A stretch of 64,000 bases of DNA from Bacteroidota bacterium (GCA_018267135.1 JAFDZA010000025.1:62001-126000), one strand, 5' to 3'. Shown: positions 9,111-18,926, counted from the stretch's first letter. Translations and numbers: made by a program. Notes: generated by a model not told the origin, from the letters alone.

Positions 9111-10235
9111 ATGCTCAACAGGCGCACCATCCGCATCAAAATCATGCAAAGCTTATTTGCCTACCAGCAATGCAAAGAAGCCAACCTGCAACTGGCTCAC
9201 GATTTTATTGAGCAGCGCTTCAGCCCCGACCTCAACTCTATGGAAGTGCAAGACAAGGAGTTACTTCGCACGAAAAAGAAATCAGCCCTTCAGTTTTTCG
9301 ATAAAAAAATAAAAGATGCTAAAGCCTCTACCGAGGATGATGACTTAGCCAAAGCCGTAGAGGAAGCCTTGGCTTTATACCATCAGGCTATAAAAAAAGA
9401 CCAGCATTTTTTAGGAAAAAATATCGTTTTGGAAATAGAAAAACTGGGTGGCCTGTACCACGGCATAATCAATTTAATGGTAGCGTTGGCCGACCAGGCC
9501 GCTACGGATAAAAAAGCCAATGCGAAAAATTTTGCACAGCATCTCTGGATCAAATCATGGCGAGAAAACGAAGAGCTAAAAAAAGCAACGCTCCGCGAAA
9601 ACAGCGGCTGGGAAACCCGTCAGGATAAAATACGAGGTTGGTATCGCGATGTGCTGAAAGAAGACGAAACCTACCAAAAATTTATAGCGGAGAAAAACCC
9701 GGACGAAGAGAGTCAAAAAACATTTATTAAACACCTGAGCCGGAAAATCATTTTAGGTGCCACCATCATCAACGATTATTTTGACGAGCAAAATATCCGC
9801 TGGGCCGAAGACAAAGAAATTATTAAAAGTATGGTGGACAAAACCATCAAATCATTTGCCGATGGAAAAACAACCCTGCAAAAACTTTCGCTGAACTGGG
9901 ACGATGACCGTGAGTTTATCAAAACATTGTTTAACGAAACTATTGCCCTCGGCTCGCCCTACCGAGAGCTCATTGCCAAGAACACACGCAACTGGGAAGT
10001 GGACCGTCTGGCCCTTACCGACCGGGTAATTATAGAAATGGCGTTGGCCGAAATGATCCATTTCCCCAGCATTCCGGTAAAAGTAACAATCAATGAGTAC
10101 ATTGAACTAACCAAAGAATACAGCACCCCCAAGAGTCGGCAGTTCATTAACGGTATTCTGGATGTAATCTCTAAATCAATGAAAGAATCGGGCACGTTAA
10201 AAAAGAGCGGCCGGGGTTTATTAGACAACAAGTGA
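9111..10235 (+). CDS. nusB: transcription antitermination factor NusB, long Bacteroidota form
   Basis: NusB binds boxA RNA with S10 and takes part in rRNA antitermination. The protein starts with LNRRTIRIKIMQSLFAYQQ, the first helix of the NusB fold, and its C-terminal third carries the diagnostic NusB core: a segment reading NWEVDRLALTDRVIIEMALAE followed by SIPVKVTINEYIELTKEYSTPKS and FINGILDVI. At 374 residues it is more than twice the length of E. coli NusB; the charged helical insertion (about residues 40-250) is seen in other Bacteroidota members. It leads a housekeeping run that continues with YtxH, DUF1573, YajC, YbbR-like and CoaE genes, each with its own promoter signal in several cases. 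Confidence 0.93.
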   Translation: MLNRRTIRIKIMQSLFAYQQCKEANLQLAHDFIEQRFSPDLNSMEVQDKELLRTKKKSALQFFDKKIKDAKASTEDDDLAKAVEEALALYHQAIKKDQHFLGKNIVLEIEKLGGLYHGIINLMVALADQAATDKKANAKNFAQHLWIKSWRENEELKKATLRENSGWETRQDKIRGWYRDVLKEDETYQKFIAEKNPDEESQKTFIKHLSRKIILGATIINDYFDEQNIRWAEDKEIIKSMVDKTIKSFADGKTTLQKLSLNWDDDREFIKTLFNETIALGSPYRELIAKNTRNWEVDRLALTDRVIIEMALAEMIHFPSIPVKVTINEYIELTKEYSTPKSRQFINGILDVISKSMKESGTLKKSGRGLLDNK

Positions 10236-10251
10236 ATGCGAAAATCCTTTT

Positions 10252-10259
10252 TATCTTTG
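10252..10259 (+). promoter_or_regulatory. -7 box before the YtxH gene
   Basis: TATCTTTG, an exact TAnnTTTG match, 23 bases before the YtxH-gene ATG. Confidence 0.5.
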
Positions 10260-10282
10260 CATCTCGTTAAACATCTATCTGT

Positions 10283-10585
10283 ATGGGAAAGAAAAGCAAC
10301 ACCTTAATGGCCTTTTTGGCCGGAGCCGCTGCGGGCGCCATTCTCGGTATTTTGTATGCCCCCGATAAAGGATCTAATACACGCGAAAAGCTTTCTTTCC
10401 AGTTATCGAAGTACAAAAAATTATTACAAGATTATTTAGAAGACCTGGCCAACGGAAGGGAAACGCATCTTACCTCAGAAGCGCAATCGAAAGGGCAGAA
10501 AGTGGTTTCTGAAACAAAAGGGAAAGCTCAACAGCTGCTTACCGATGTCGATGAATTATTAGAACAACTCCGGGGAAAAGGTTAA
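10283..10585 (+). CDS. YtxH domain protein
   Basis: A 100-residue protein with one Gly/Ala-rich membrane segment near the start (LMAFLAGAAAGAILGILYAPDKG) followed by a charged helical tail, the layout of the YtxH family. The ILYAPDKGSNTREKL segment matches the family's LFAPxxGxxTRxxL pattern. Homologues are stress-associated small membrane proteins with no settled biochemical role. It follows nusB by 47 bases and has its own -7 box. Confidence 0.85.
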   Translation: MGKKSNTLMAFLAGAAAGAILGILYAPDKGSNTREKLSFQLSKYKKLLQDYLEDLANGRETHLTSEAQSKGQKVVSETKGKAQQLLTDVDELLEQLRGKG

Positions 10586-10611
10586 TGTATTGTTAATTGT
10601 CTTCTCCTCCG

Positions 10612-10642
10612 TTGATGAAAGAATATCTCTGTTTTAATTTTG
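10612..10642 (+). promoter_or_regulatory. promoter of the DUF1573 gene
   Basis: TTG at 10612-10614, a 20-base spacer, then TAATTTTG at 10635-10642. Both elements match the Bacteroidota housekeeping consensus. The ATG follows 20 bases later. Confidence 0.7.
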
Positions 10643-10662
10643 AATAAGGAATCATAAAGCAT

Positions 10663-11199
10663 ATGAATAACACATTGAAAATAACGGCCATCATCGCCAT
10701 AGCATTGGTAGGTTGCCGCGACCGCGCCACCGAAAAGCGCATTGCCGAATTAGAAAGCCGCATCTCACAATTAGAGGGAAATAAAACCAACCCGGCTATA
10801 AAACCCACAACCGACCAAGCCCCGGCAGCCGAAGAAAAAATGCCTGAAGGCCCTTTGCCGGTAATTTCTTTTGCTACCACCGATCACGATTTTGGTACCG
10901 TAAACGAAGGACAGAAAGTGTCATACACCTACCAGGTAACCAATACCGGAAAAGCTCCGCTCATAATACAAAACGCCCAACCCAGTTGCGGTTGCACCGT
11001 GCCCGATTGGACCAAGTCGCCCATTGCCGTGGGGGGAACCGGTTTTGTAAAAGCCGAATTTGATACACACGGAAAAACCGGTGTTCAAAACAAAACCATT
11101 ACCGTTACGGCCAATACCTGGCCTAAAACCACGACCCTGAAATTTAAGGCCATGGTCATAGCCAAAGCCACCGGCACAAACGGCCCCGCTGTAAATTGA
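10663..11199 (+). CDS. DUF1573 domain lipoprotein
   Basis: A 178-residue predicted lipoprotein. The leader MNNTLKITAIIAIALVGC ends in a lipobox-like ALVGC. A short coiled coil follows (RIAELESRISQLEG), then a Pro/Ala/Glu linker and a single DUF1573 domain (about 65-170), recognisable by DHDFGTV, the YQVTNTGKAPLII strand and the QPSCGCTVPDW motif. DUF1573 is an immunoglobulin-like fold common in Bacteroidota envelopes; its function is not established. The combination with a coiled coil suggests oligomerisation at the periplasmic face of a membrane. It has its own promoter and precedes yajC. Confidence 0.9.
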   Translation: MNNTLKITAIIAIALVGCRDRATEKRIAELESRISQLEGNKTNPAIKPTTDQAPAAEEKMPEGPLPVISFATTDHDFGTVNEGQKVSYTYQVTNTGKAPLIIQNAQPSCGCTVPDWTKSPIAVGGTGFVKAEFDTHGKTGVQNKTITVTANTWPKTTTLKFKAMVIAKATGTNGPAVN

Positions 11200-11238
11200 T
11201 AGTAAAAACCCGTTCGTTTAAGAGATCTATTTTATTTT

Positions 11239-11268
11239 TTGCCGGATGGCAACAATCCAATAATTTTG
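11239..11268 (+). promoter_or_regulatory. yajC promoter
   Basis: TTG at 11239-11241 (within TTTG), a 19-base spacer and TAATTTTG at 11261-11268, an essentially perfect Bacteroidota promoter. The yajC ATG is at 11290. Confidence 0.75.
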
Positions 11269-11289
11269 CGCCCTAAATTTTAAACTATT

Positions 11290-11604
11290 ATGCACTCCAT
11301 TTTATTACAAGCCCAATCTAACAGCTACGCCTTCCCACTGATGATGGTTCTGATGTTTGGCATTCTGTACTTTTTCATGATACGCCCACAACAGAAAAAA
11401 GCCAAAGAGCAGAAAAAATTTGCCGAAGAAATTAAGAAAGGCGACTATGTTGTTACTATTGGCGGAGCCCATGGGCGGGTGGCCGAGCTGGAAGGAGATA
11501 CCTTCATTCTCGAAGCCGAGCGTGGTGTGCGTATCCGTTTTTCAAAGTCTGCCATCTCGATGGATTCTACCAAAACAGCTGCCAGCAAAAAGCCGGCAGA
11601 ATAG
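11290..11604 (+). CDS. yajC: preprotein translocase subunit YajC
   Basis: YajC is the small one-helix accessory of the SecDF complex in the inner membrane. This 104-residue protein has the expected single membrane segment (MMVLMFGILYFFMIRPQQ) directly followed by the family motif RPQQKKAKEQKKF and then the GDYVVTIGGAHGRVAELEGDTF core. Length is normal. The gene precedes the YbbR-like protein and coaE, a common Bacteroidota order. Confidence 0.95.
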   Translation: MHSILLQAQSNSYAFPLMMVLMFGILYFFMIRPQQKKAKEQKKFAEEIKKGDYVVTIGGAHGRVAELEGDTFILEAERGVRIRFSKSAISMDSTKTAASKKPAE

Positions 11605-11642
11605 TTTTTTTTTGAAACCCCGGCTCTGATTCGCTATTTTAG

Positions 11643-12596
11643 GTGTTTAGATCAGGAGCGGTGAAGATCTTATCCATTCTCGCAAGCCTATTTCGTTTTG
11701 ACCGGCCCAACTGGACGGCCGCAGGGCTTTGTGTGCTGGCTTCGGTTGTTTTTTGGATTTTTAATTCGCTCAACAAACCCTACTCCACCAACATCAAGTT
11801 TCCGTTGCTGTTCGAGTTTGATGGCGAGAAGTATGCCATAGCCGGGCCCCTTCCCAAATCCATTAACCTAAATGTATCGGGTACCGGATGGGATTTGTTT
11901 CGAAAACGCTTTGGACTAAAAGTACCCCCCATTCTTGTTCCTTTAGAGCATCCCAACGAAATTCAAAAAATTGTGGGCAGTACGCTGGAGCCTATTCTGG
12001 CCGGCCAGGTAGGGAGCCTCAAAATAAATTTTGTAGTAACCGACACCCTTCATGTGGCTATTGACAAAAAGGATTCGCACCGCTACAAACTGGTGGCCGA
12101 TATCTCTAACCTGAATTTCCGGGAGGGTTATGGCCGCACCAGCCGCGTGGTGGTATTGCCCGATTCGGTAAGGATAGAAGGCCCCGAGCGCATTCTGCAT
12201 GCCTTGCCCGATTCGCTCATTTTAAAAATAAACGGACAAGACGTGGCAGAAGATTTTCGCGATGAGGATGAAATAATTTTTTTAGGCAGTGAACTGGTGA
12301 AGCGAGAGCCAACCATTGCACAGATTATGTTTGAAGTGGCCGAAGTAAAAACGGTAGAGGTAAAATTGAAGGTAAAGGCCGACAGCCCGTCTGCCCCTTC
12401 ATACGATAGTATAACTGCGGTATTTCAGGTTCCTACTGCTCATTTTTCTGACTTTAAAGAACAATCTAAGGGTATTTATACTCAGGTAAACTCTAAATTT
12501 TACAACCATAGCCGCAAGGTTATACCCCGGCTGGTTAATGTTCCGGCTTATGCGCACCCGCTCCGCATAGATTCCGTATTGCTTCGGACAAACTAA
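11643..12596 (+). CDS. YbbR-like domain membrane protein
   Basis: A 317-residue protein with one N-terminal membrane segment (WTAAGLCVLASVVFWIFNSL) and an extracytoplasmic part built of YbbR-like repeats, seen in LPKSINLNVSGTGWDLFRKRF and in VVLPDSVRIEGPERIL. In Firmicutes YbbR (CdaR) proteins regulate the diadenylate cyclase CdaA; in Bacteroidota a YbbR-like gene next to yajC and coaE is common, but its partner is unknown and no cyclase gene is visible here. The start is uncertain: GTG 11643 is used, but GTG 11661 is possible because a TATTTTAG box (11635..11642) abuts the first. It ends 27 bases before coaE. Confidence 0.8.
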   Translation: MFRSGAVKILSILASLFRFDRPNWTAAGLCVLASVVFWIFNSLNKPYSTNIKFPLLFEFDGEKYAIAGPLPKSINLNVSGTGWDLFRKRFGLKVPPILVPLEHPNEIQKIVGSTLEPILAGQVGSLKINFVVTDTLHVAIDKKDSHRYKLVADISNLNFREGYGRTSRVVVLPDSVRIEGPERILHALPDSLILKINGQDVAEDFRDEDEIIFLGSELVKREPTIAQIMFEVAEVKTVEVKLKVKADSPSAPSYDSITAVFQVPTAHFSDFKEQSKGIYTQVNSKFYNHSRKVIPRLVNVPAYAHPLRIDSVLLRTN

Positions 12597-12623
12597 TACT
12601 ATTCGTAACTTGGCGCGAATTTT

Positions 12624-13232
12624 ATGGGAATTTCTACCCTTCGTGTTGGCATTACCGGTGGCATTGGAGCCGGGAAAAGTTTAGTGTGTAAAATCTTTTC
12701 AGTGTTGGGCGCACCCGTGTATGATGCCGATATGCGCGCCAAGCAGTTGATGAATGAAGACCCAACATTAATCCGCCAAATCAGTGAACGTTTTGGGAGC
12801 GAATGTTACAAAAACGGCCAACTCGATCGTGATTACCTGAGCCAATTGGTTTTCAAAAATTCGGACCTGTTACATCATCTCAATCAACTGGTACATCCGC
12901 GGGTGGCCGAAGACACAAAGCAGTGGGTAGCCCTCCATTACCGGGCACCTTACGTTATTAAGGAAGCTGCCTTGCTCATCGAATCTGGAGCGTATAAAGA
13001 ATTAGATAAACTAGTGGTTGTTACAGCTCCGCTTCCATTGCGTGTGCAGCGCGTGCTGGAACGTGATTCATTCCGTTCGAAAGAGCAGGTAGAGCAAATC
13101 ATAAGCCGCCAATTACCTGAGGAAGAAAAAACAAAACAAGCCGACTATCTCATTCACAATGATGAAAGCACACTGGTAATTCCTCAAGTACTTAAATTAC
13201 ATAAGCGGTTTATTACGCTTTTCAGGCAATAG
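12624..13232 (+). CDS. coaE: dephospho-CoA kinase
   Basis: CoaE phosphorylates the ribose 3'-OH of dephospho-CoA, the last step of coenzyme A synthesis. The 202-residue protein has the P-loop GITGGIGAGKS at residues 9-19, the substrate-site sequence VYDADMRAKQLM, and the conserved HPRV near residue 93 and LLIESG near residue 118. Length is standard. It is the last gene of the nusB-to-coaE run; a weak TAACTTGG (12606..12613) lies just before the ATG. Confidence 0.96.
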   Translation: MGISTLRVGITGGIGAGKSLVCKIFSVLGAPVYDADMRAKQLMNEDPTLIRQISERFGSECYKNGQLDRDYLSQLVFKNSDLLHHLNQLVHPRVAEDTKQWVALHYRAPYVIKEAALLIESGAYKELDKLVVVTAPLPLRVQRVLERDSFRSKEQVEQIISRQLPEEEKTKQADYLIHNDESTLVIPQVLKLHKRFITLFRQ

Positions 13233-13296
13233 AATATTCCCATTCAATTCCACTAATTTTATTTTTCTAAAAAATTATTTCCATTACTAAATCCTG

Positions 13297-14346
13297 ATGT
13301 TTGTGCGAGTTCTCTTGATTGGCTTGGTGGTAGCGACCACATTCAGTGCTTGTAAAAAGAAACAAGTTGTTATCCCCGGTGTGCAGCGATCGAACCTGAT
13401 CATGGCCGAAGGGTTTATCGTACAGCCCCGAGCCGAAAGCGAAAATATTGAAGTGCCGGGGTCATTGCTGCCCGTAGAAGAAACACAGATACGGCCGGAA
13501 GTAAACGGGCGCATTGTGCAACTCGATATTGAAGAGGGAAAAACAGTGAAAAAAGGTATGCTGCTGGCTAAACTATTTGATCAAGACCTGCAAGCCCAAC
13601 TAAAGAAACTACAAGTGCAGTTGAGTATTTCGCAACGTCAGGCCGAACGCCAAAAAGAATTACTGGCCATCAATGGCATCAGCCAGCAAGACTATGATCT
13701 GAGTGTGTTGGCCGTAGATAATTTAAAGGCCGACATCGAGACTACCAAAATATCTATTTCCAAAACTGAGATCCGCTCGCCCTTTGATGGCAAACTGGGC
13801 CTACGCTTTGTAAGCTTAGGAGCCTACGTTTCTCCTTCCGATATTCTTACCAGCGTGCGGCAGGTAACCCAACTGAAATTAGATTTTTCAATACCCGAGA
13901 AGTATGCCAAAGAAATAGCTCCCGGGTATGTTGTAAAATTCAGAGTAGATGGTGGCACCCAAGACCATTGGGCCAGGGTAATCGCCACCGAAGGAAACGT
14001 GGATCAAGTAACGCGCACCCTGCGCATTAAAGGCCTTGTAGAAGAGACCTCCTCCGAACTGTTGCCGGGTGTTTTTGCTCGGGTTAATTTGCAGTTAGGA
14101 AGAATCAACAATGCGCTGATGGTGCCCACACAGGCCATCATTCCGCAAGCGCGCAGCAAACAAATTCTTTTGCTGCGAAAAGACTCCGTCCGGTTTTTGC
14201 AGGTGGATACAGGCATCCGCGACTCCGTATATGTTCAGATTTTAAGCGGCCTGAAACCGGGCGATACCATTGTTACCACTGCGCTGATGTCAATCCGGCC
14301 AAAATCTAAGATTAAGATTACCAAGTTGAATATGTACGGCAAGTAA
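13297..14346 (+). CDS. RND efflux periplasmic adaptor (MFP) lipoprotein
   Basis: A 349-residue membrane-fusion protein that links an RND pump to an outer-membrane channel. The leader MFVRVLLIGLVVATTFSAC ends in a lipobox, so it is probably anchored in the inner membrane. It shows the two lipoyl half-motifs (TQIRPEVNGRIVQLDIEEG near residue 65 and KTEIRSPFDGKLGLR near 155) flanking a helical hairpin rich in Gln/Leu, then the beta-barrel (LDFSIPEKYAKEI) and membrane-proximal region. It precedes the pump gene by 12 bases and starts a three-gene efflux operon. A TAATTTTA at 13254..13261 is a possible -7 box, with no TTG upstream. Confidence 0.94.
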   Translation: MFVRVLLIGLVVATTFSACKKKQVVIPGVQRSNLIMAEGFIVQPRAESENIEVPGSLLPVEETQIRPEVNGRIVQLDIEEGKTVKKGMLLAKLFDQDLQAQLKKLQVQLSISQRQAERQKELLAINGISQQDYDLSVLAVDNLKADIETTKISISKTEIRSPFDGKLGLRFVSLGAYVSPSDILTSVRQVTQLKLDFSIPEKYAKEIAPGYVVKFRVDGGTQDHWARVIATEGNVDQVTRTLRIKGLVEETSSELLPGVFARVNLQLGRINNALMVPTQAIIPQARSKQILLLRKDSVRFLQVDTGIRDSVYVQILSGLKPGDTIVTTALMSIRPKSKIKITKLNMYGK

Positions 14347-14358
14347 ATTATTGAACCC

Positions 14359-17300
14359 ATGAACATTTCAGAATTGAGTTTGAGGCGGCCGGTGCTCTCG
14401 TTTGTCATGAGCATCATCCTCGTCATTTTTGGGGTGATCGGCTTTACGTTTCTGGGCGTGCGCGATTACCCGGCTATAGATCCGCCCAACGTAAACGTGA
14501 TGACAACCTACTCGGGTGCCAATGCCGACATCATCGAATCGCAAATTACCGAGCCGCTGGAAAAATCTATCAATGGCATTGCCGGTATCCGAAATATTTC
14601 ATCCACCTCCAGCATTGGGCGCAGCAGCATCAACGTAGAATTCGATTTAGGCGTAGATCTGGAAGCCGCTGCCAATGATGTGCGCGACAAGGTTTCGCAG
14701 GCGCGCAGTTCGCTGCCATTAGATCTTACGTTGCCTCCGGTTGTGTCCAAAGCCGATGCCAACTCCGATGCCATCATCAGCATGACCGTGCAGAGCAACA
14801 CCAAAAATCCCAACCAGCTTACTGAATATGCCACCAATGTGTTGGTAGAGCGGCTGCAGACGATAAAAGGGGTGAGCGGAATTCAGATTTGGGGCGAGAA
14901 AAAATTTGCCATGCGCATCTGGATTGATCCCTCTAAGCTGAGCGCCTATAACCTTACCCCGCTCGATGTACAAAATGCCATTACCCGTGAAAATGTAGAA
15001 CTGCCCTCCGGGAAAATTGCCGGAAACTCTACCGAACTTACCGTACGCACCTTTGGCCGACTTTATACAGAAGAAGATTTTGATAACCTGATTATAAAAG
15101 CCACCAGCACAGGCAATATCCGGCTGAAAGATGTGGGGCGCTCACAGCTTGGCCCCGAAAACGAAGAATCTATTCTTAAAGATCGGGGCGTACCCATGGT
15201 GGGGTTAGCTCTGGTGCCGCTGCCCGGAGCCAACTATGTATCCATAGCCGATGAGTTTTACAAGCGCATGGATCAACTTAAAAAAGAAGTGCCGAGTGAT
15301 ATTACACTTAGCATTGCGCTTGATCAAACCATATTCATCAAACGAGCTATTTCTGAAGTGCAGGAAACATTATTGATTTCCTTTTTGCTGGTGGTGCTGA
15401 TCATTTATTTGTTCTTCCGCGATTTTCTAATTGCTCTCCGCCCGCTTATAGATATTCCCGTTTCGCTTACCGCTACGTTCTTCATTATGTATTTGTGTGG
15501 GTTCTCTATTAATGTGCTTACCATGCTGGGGATCGTGTTGGCAACTGGCCTGGTGGTGGATGATGGCATTGTGGTAACAGAAAACATTTATAAAAAACTG
15601 GAAGGCGGTATGAATAAATACCGTGCCGCCAAAGAAGGATCTAAAGAAATCTTTTTTGCGGTGATCTCCACCTCCATTACGCTGGCAGTGGTGTTTTTGC
15701 CTATCATGTTTTTGCAAGGATTTGTAGGCCGGTTATTCCGCGAGTTTGGTGTAGTGGTAGCCGGGGCCGTGTTGATCTCCGCCTTTGTGTCGCTTACATT
15801 AACCCCGGTGCTAAGTGTAAAACTTACGCGCGAACATCACGAACATTCGCGATTTTATAAATGGACAGAACCCTTTTTTATTGGAATGGAAAATGGCTAC
15901 AGTAAATTTCTAGGCCAGTTTATGAGGGTGCGATGGGTGGCCTTTATCATCATTGCCTTGTGTATCGCATCCGTGTATTGGTTAAGCCGAAATATTCAGT
16001 CTGAGTTAGCACCCATGGAAGACCGTAATCAGTTCAGGCTTTCCGTTACGGCTCCGGAGGGCACCTCGTATGATTTTATGGATGCCTACACCGATAAGCT
16101 GGTTGGGTTTTTAGGAGACTCCGTTCCGGAAGCACGCATTCTGCTTTCCGTTACGGCTCCTTCCTTTTCCGGATCGGGCAGTGTCAACACTTCGTTCGTT
16201 CGGGTAACGATGGTAGACCCTAAATATCGCATCCGTTCGCAACAACAAGTAGTGGATATGGTAAATCGAAATTTGCCACGGTTTCCCGAAGGCAGGGCAT
16301 TTGCCATTCAGGAGCAGACCATTTCCGTAAACCGAAGGGGCGGCCAGCCGGTGCAGTTTGTTATTCAAAACAACAACTTTGAAAAACTGCAAAGTGTGCT
16401 TCCTAAAATTCTGGAACACGCTAATGCCAACCCCACCTTGTTGGGAGTAGATGTAGATTTAAAATTTAATAAACCCGAACTGCGCGTAAAAATAAACCGG
16501 TTAAAAGCCACACAACTGGGTATTAGCGTACAAGATATTTCGCAGACACTTCAATTGGCCTATAGCAATCTGCGCTTTGGTTATTTTACCCGCGAAGGAA
16601 AGCAATATCAGGTAATCGGCCAGGTGCTCCGTATTGACCGCGATGATCCTCGCGACCTGAAAAAATTATTTGTGCGTACGGGCTCGGGCCAGTTGATTTC
16701 TATTGACAATGTAATTACCCTTGATGAGTCGGCCACACCTCCCGCTCTGTATCACTTTAACCGATATAAGTCGGCCACCATTTCGGCAGGGTTGGCGCCA
16801 GGCAAAACCGTAGGCGATGGCATTGCCGCCATGCAAGCACTGGTAAAACCTTTGCTGGATGATACTTTTACTACTTCTCTTACGGGTACTTCGCGCGATT
16901 TTGCTGAGAGTTCGGGCAACACCCTATTTGCCTTTTTACTGGCCCTGGTATTAATTTATCTTGTGTTGGCGGCCCAGTTTGAAAGTTTCATTGATCCGCT
17001 CACCATTATGTTTACCGTTCCGCTGGCTATTTGCGGGGCTTTTCTTTCGCTGTTTTTATTCCATCAAACGATCAATATTTTTTCGCAGATCGGCATGATT
17101 ATGCTCATCGGGTTGGTAACGAAAAACGGGATTTTAATTGTGGAGTTTGCCAATCAAAAAAGGGAAGAGGGGGTTGATAAATTTGAAGCCGTATTGGAAT
17201 CGGCCCGCTTGCGTCTTCGTCCTATTTTGATGACGAGTTTAGCCATGGCTCTGGGCTCATTGCCCATAGCCTTATCGCTGGGCGATGCCAGCACCAGCCG

Positions 17301-17481
17301 TGTTCCGCTGGGTATCGTTATCGTGGGGGGTGTTCTGTTCTCACTTGTCCTTACGTTATTCATTATTCCGGCTGTGTATTCGTACCTGTCGCGCCCACGC
17401 AAACATATTGATAAAGAACTGGAGGAAGATGTGCCTGCGCCTCATAAAGAACTGACCTATGGGCAGCCTACTCATGCTTAG
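14359..17481 (+). CDS. RND efflux pump, HAE1/AcrB family
   Basis: A 1040-residue inner-membrane proton-driven pump. N-terminal MNISELSLRRPVLSFVMSIIL is typical, as is the pseudo-repeat with two porter regions and 12 membrane helices. The proton-relay acidic pair is visible in helix 4 (ATGLVVDDGIVVTEN, about residue 400), and the second half carries the matching GLVTKNGILIVEFANQ. No substrate can be inferred. It forms an operon with the adaptor upstream and the TolC-like gene downstream; the TolC frame opens at a GTG sharing the last base of the pump's stop codon. Confidence 0.96.
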   Translation: MNISELSLRRPVLSFVMSIILVIFGVIGFTFLGVRDYPAIDPPNVNVMTTYSGANADIIESQITEPLEKSINGIAGIRNISSTSSIGRSSINVEFDLGVDLEAAANDVRDKVSQARSSLPLDLTLPPVVSKADANSDAIISMTVQSNTKNPNQLTEYATNVLVERLQTIKGVSGIQIWGEKKFAMRIWIDPSKLSAYNLTPLDVQNAITRENVELPSGKIAGNSTELTVRTFGRLYTEEDFDNLIIKATSTGNIRLKDVGRSQLGPENEESILKDRGVPMVGLALVPLPGANYVSIADEFYKRMDQLKKEVPSDITLSIALDQTIFIKRAISEVQETLLISFLLVVLIIYLFFRDFLIALRPLIDIPVSLTATFFIMYLCGFSINVLTMLGIVLATGLVVDDGIVVTENIYKKLEGGMNKYRAAKEGSKEIFFAVISTSITLAVVFLPIMFLQGFVGRLFREFGVVVAGAVLISAFVSLTLTPVLSVKLTREHHEHSRFYKWTEPFFIGMENGYSKFLGQFMRVRWVAFIIIALCIASVYWLSRNIQSELAPMEDRNQFRLSVTAPEGTSYDFMDAYTDKLVGFLGDSVPEARILLSVTAPSFSGSGSVNTSFVRVTMVDPKYRIRSQQQVVDMVNRNLPRFPEGRAFAIQEQTISVNRRGGQPVQFVIQNNNFEKLQSVLPKILEHANANPTLLGVDVDLKFNKPELRVKINRLKATQLGISVQDISQTLQLAYSNLRFGYFTREGKQYQVIGQVLRIDRDDPRDLKKLFVRTGSGQLISIDNVITLDESATPPALYHFNRYKSATISAGLAPGKTVGDGIAAMQALVKPLLDDTFTTSLTGTSRDFAESSGNTLFAFLLALVLIYLVLAAQFESFIDPLTIMFTVPLAICGAFLSLFLFHQTINIFSQIGMIMLIGLVTKNGILIVEFANQKREEGVDKFEAVLESARLRLRPILMTSLAMALGSLPIALSLGDASTSRVPLGIVIVGGVLFSLVLTLFIIPAVYSYLSRPRKHIDKELEEDVPAPHKELTYGQPTHA

Positions 17482-17522
17482 TGTCTTCCCGATCTGTAAA
17501 AAAGAAATTCGAAAAAATATTC

Positions 17523-18926
17523 ATGAACCAGAACTCATCTTCTAAAATGGTACCGCTAAAAAGCACTCTTACTTTTATTATCCTCTTCTTATTGCTTCTG
17601 GCCTCGCCTGTAAGAAGTCAGGATTTATTAACGCTGGAAGATGTTATTAGAATTACCATTGAAAACAATTTTGATATTGAAGTAGCCAAAAACAATATTC
17701 AGGTAGCCAAAAATAACAACAACATCGGGTTGGTGGGAGGTGGCCAATCTACCGGGGGTACGGTGGTGGGTGGCACTACCGGTATGCTGCCTCAAATCTC
17801 AATTGGTGCCGGTAGCCCGCAAAGTCCGTTAGGGTTTGGCCGAACTACCAGCACACTCAAATATTCTAATCCGGCAGCTAACATTACTGACCAAACACTG
17901 AATAGCAAAAGCTATGCGCCCTCCATTGTAGTTACCTGGTATTTTTTTGATGGCCTGAAAATGTTTGCTACCAAAAGTAAATTAAACCGGGCCGAAGAGC
18001 TGAGTAACCTGCAATATCGCTTAACGGTAGAAAACACTTTGCTCGCCTCCCTTACTGCTTATTACCAGATGATCAGCATTAAGCAGTTCATCAAATCCCT
18101 GCAAACCTCTCTGATGTTGGGAGAGGATCAAAAGAAACTGGCCCAAGAAAAACTGAAAGCAGGTATTGGCTCGGCAGTAGATGTTTTACAAACACAAATT
18201 GATTACAACAACATTCTGGTGCAAATCTCACAACAGCAAAATTTACTGAATGAACAGCGCATAAATTTAAATCTATCCTTAAAACGATTGCCCGATGTTG
18301 ATTTTAGTGTGCCCGATACCATCGTTATCCAAACGAAACCCGAATACACCTCCGCGTTGGATAACACGTATAAAAACAACAACTCCATACTAATCGGAAG
18401 AAAAAATTTAGAAATAGACCGGCTTGCTATGAAAGAATTTAGAGCTAATGCCTGGCCAAAAATCGGGATTACCGGCAATTACAATTACTTCTATTCATCC
18501 AATGATATTGGATTTATGCGCCTCAATCAAAACTATGGATACAACGGAGGGTTTATTTTTTCGTGGACAATTCTTAATAACCTCACAACCCGCACCGCTA
18601 TTAAAAATTCTACGCTGCAAATTGCTTCGGACAATACCCGTCTGGAGGCTTCCGAACTGCAAGAGAAATCGAATTTGTATAAAGCGTATTTAAGTTTTCA
18701 AAACAACCTGAAGATTATTGACTTGGGCAAGCAAAGCGTGCAGCTTTCTAATCAAAACCTGTACATTGCTGCACAGCGTTTTAAGCAAGGACTTTCTACC
18801 TACATAGAATACCGAACCGTGCAACAGTCGTACGAAACAGCACAATATCAGTTATCGCAGGCGGCTTACAGCACCAAGTTGAGTGAGCTTAATTTCCTAA
18901 AAGCACAAGGCCTGTTGGTTCATTAA
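17523..18926 (+). CDS. TolC-family outer-membrane efflux channel
   Basis: A 467-residue exported protein of the outer-membrane efflux protein family. After a signal peptide (FIILFLLLLASPVRSQ) it begins LLTLEDVIRITIENNFDIEVAKN, the standard first helix of this family, and has the long alpha-helical repeats expected (LAQEKLKAGIGSAVDVLQTQIDYNN near residue 220, and AAQRFKQGLSTYIEYRTVQQ near the end). A Gly-rich segment (GGGQSTGGTVVGGTTG) around residue 75 is less usual. The start is set at ATG 17523; GTG 17481 overlaps the pump stop and would add 14 residues ahead of the signal peptide. It completes the efflux operon. Confidence 0.92.
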   Translation: MNQNSSSKMVPLKSTLTFIILFLLLLASPVRSQDLLTLEDVIRITIENNFDIEVAKNNIQVAKNNNNIGLVGGGQSTGGTVVGGTTGMLPQISIGAGSPQSPLGFGRTTSTLKYSNPAANITDQTLNSKSYAPSIVVTWYFFDGLKMFATKSKLNRAEELSNLQYRLTVENTLLASLTAYYQMISIKQFIKSLQTSLMLGEDQKKLAQEKLKAGIGSAVDVLQTQIDYNNILVQISQQQNLLNEQRINLNLSLKRLPDVDFSVPDTIVIQTKPEYTSALDNTYKNNNSILIGRKNLEIDRLAMKEFRANAWPKIGITGNYNYFYSSNDIGFMRLNQNYGYNGGFIFSWTILNNLTTRTAIKNSTLQIASDNTRLEASELQEKSNLYKAYLSFQNNLKIIDLGKQSVQLSNQNLYIAAQRFKQGLSTYIEYRTVQQSYETAQYQLSQAAYSTKLSELNFLKAQGLLVH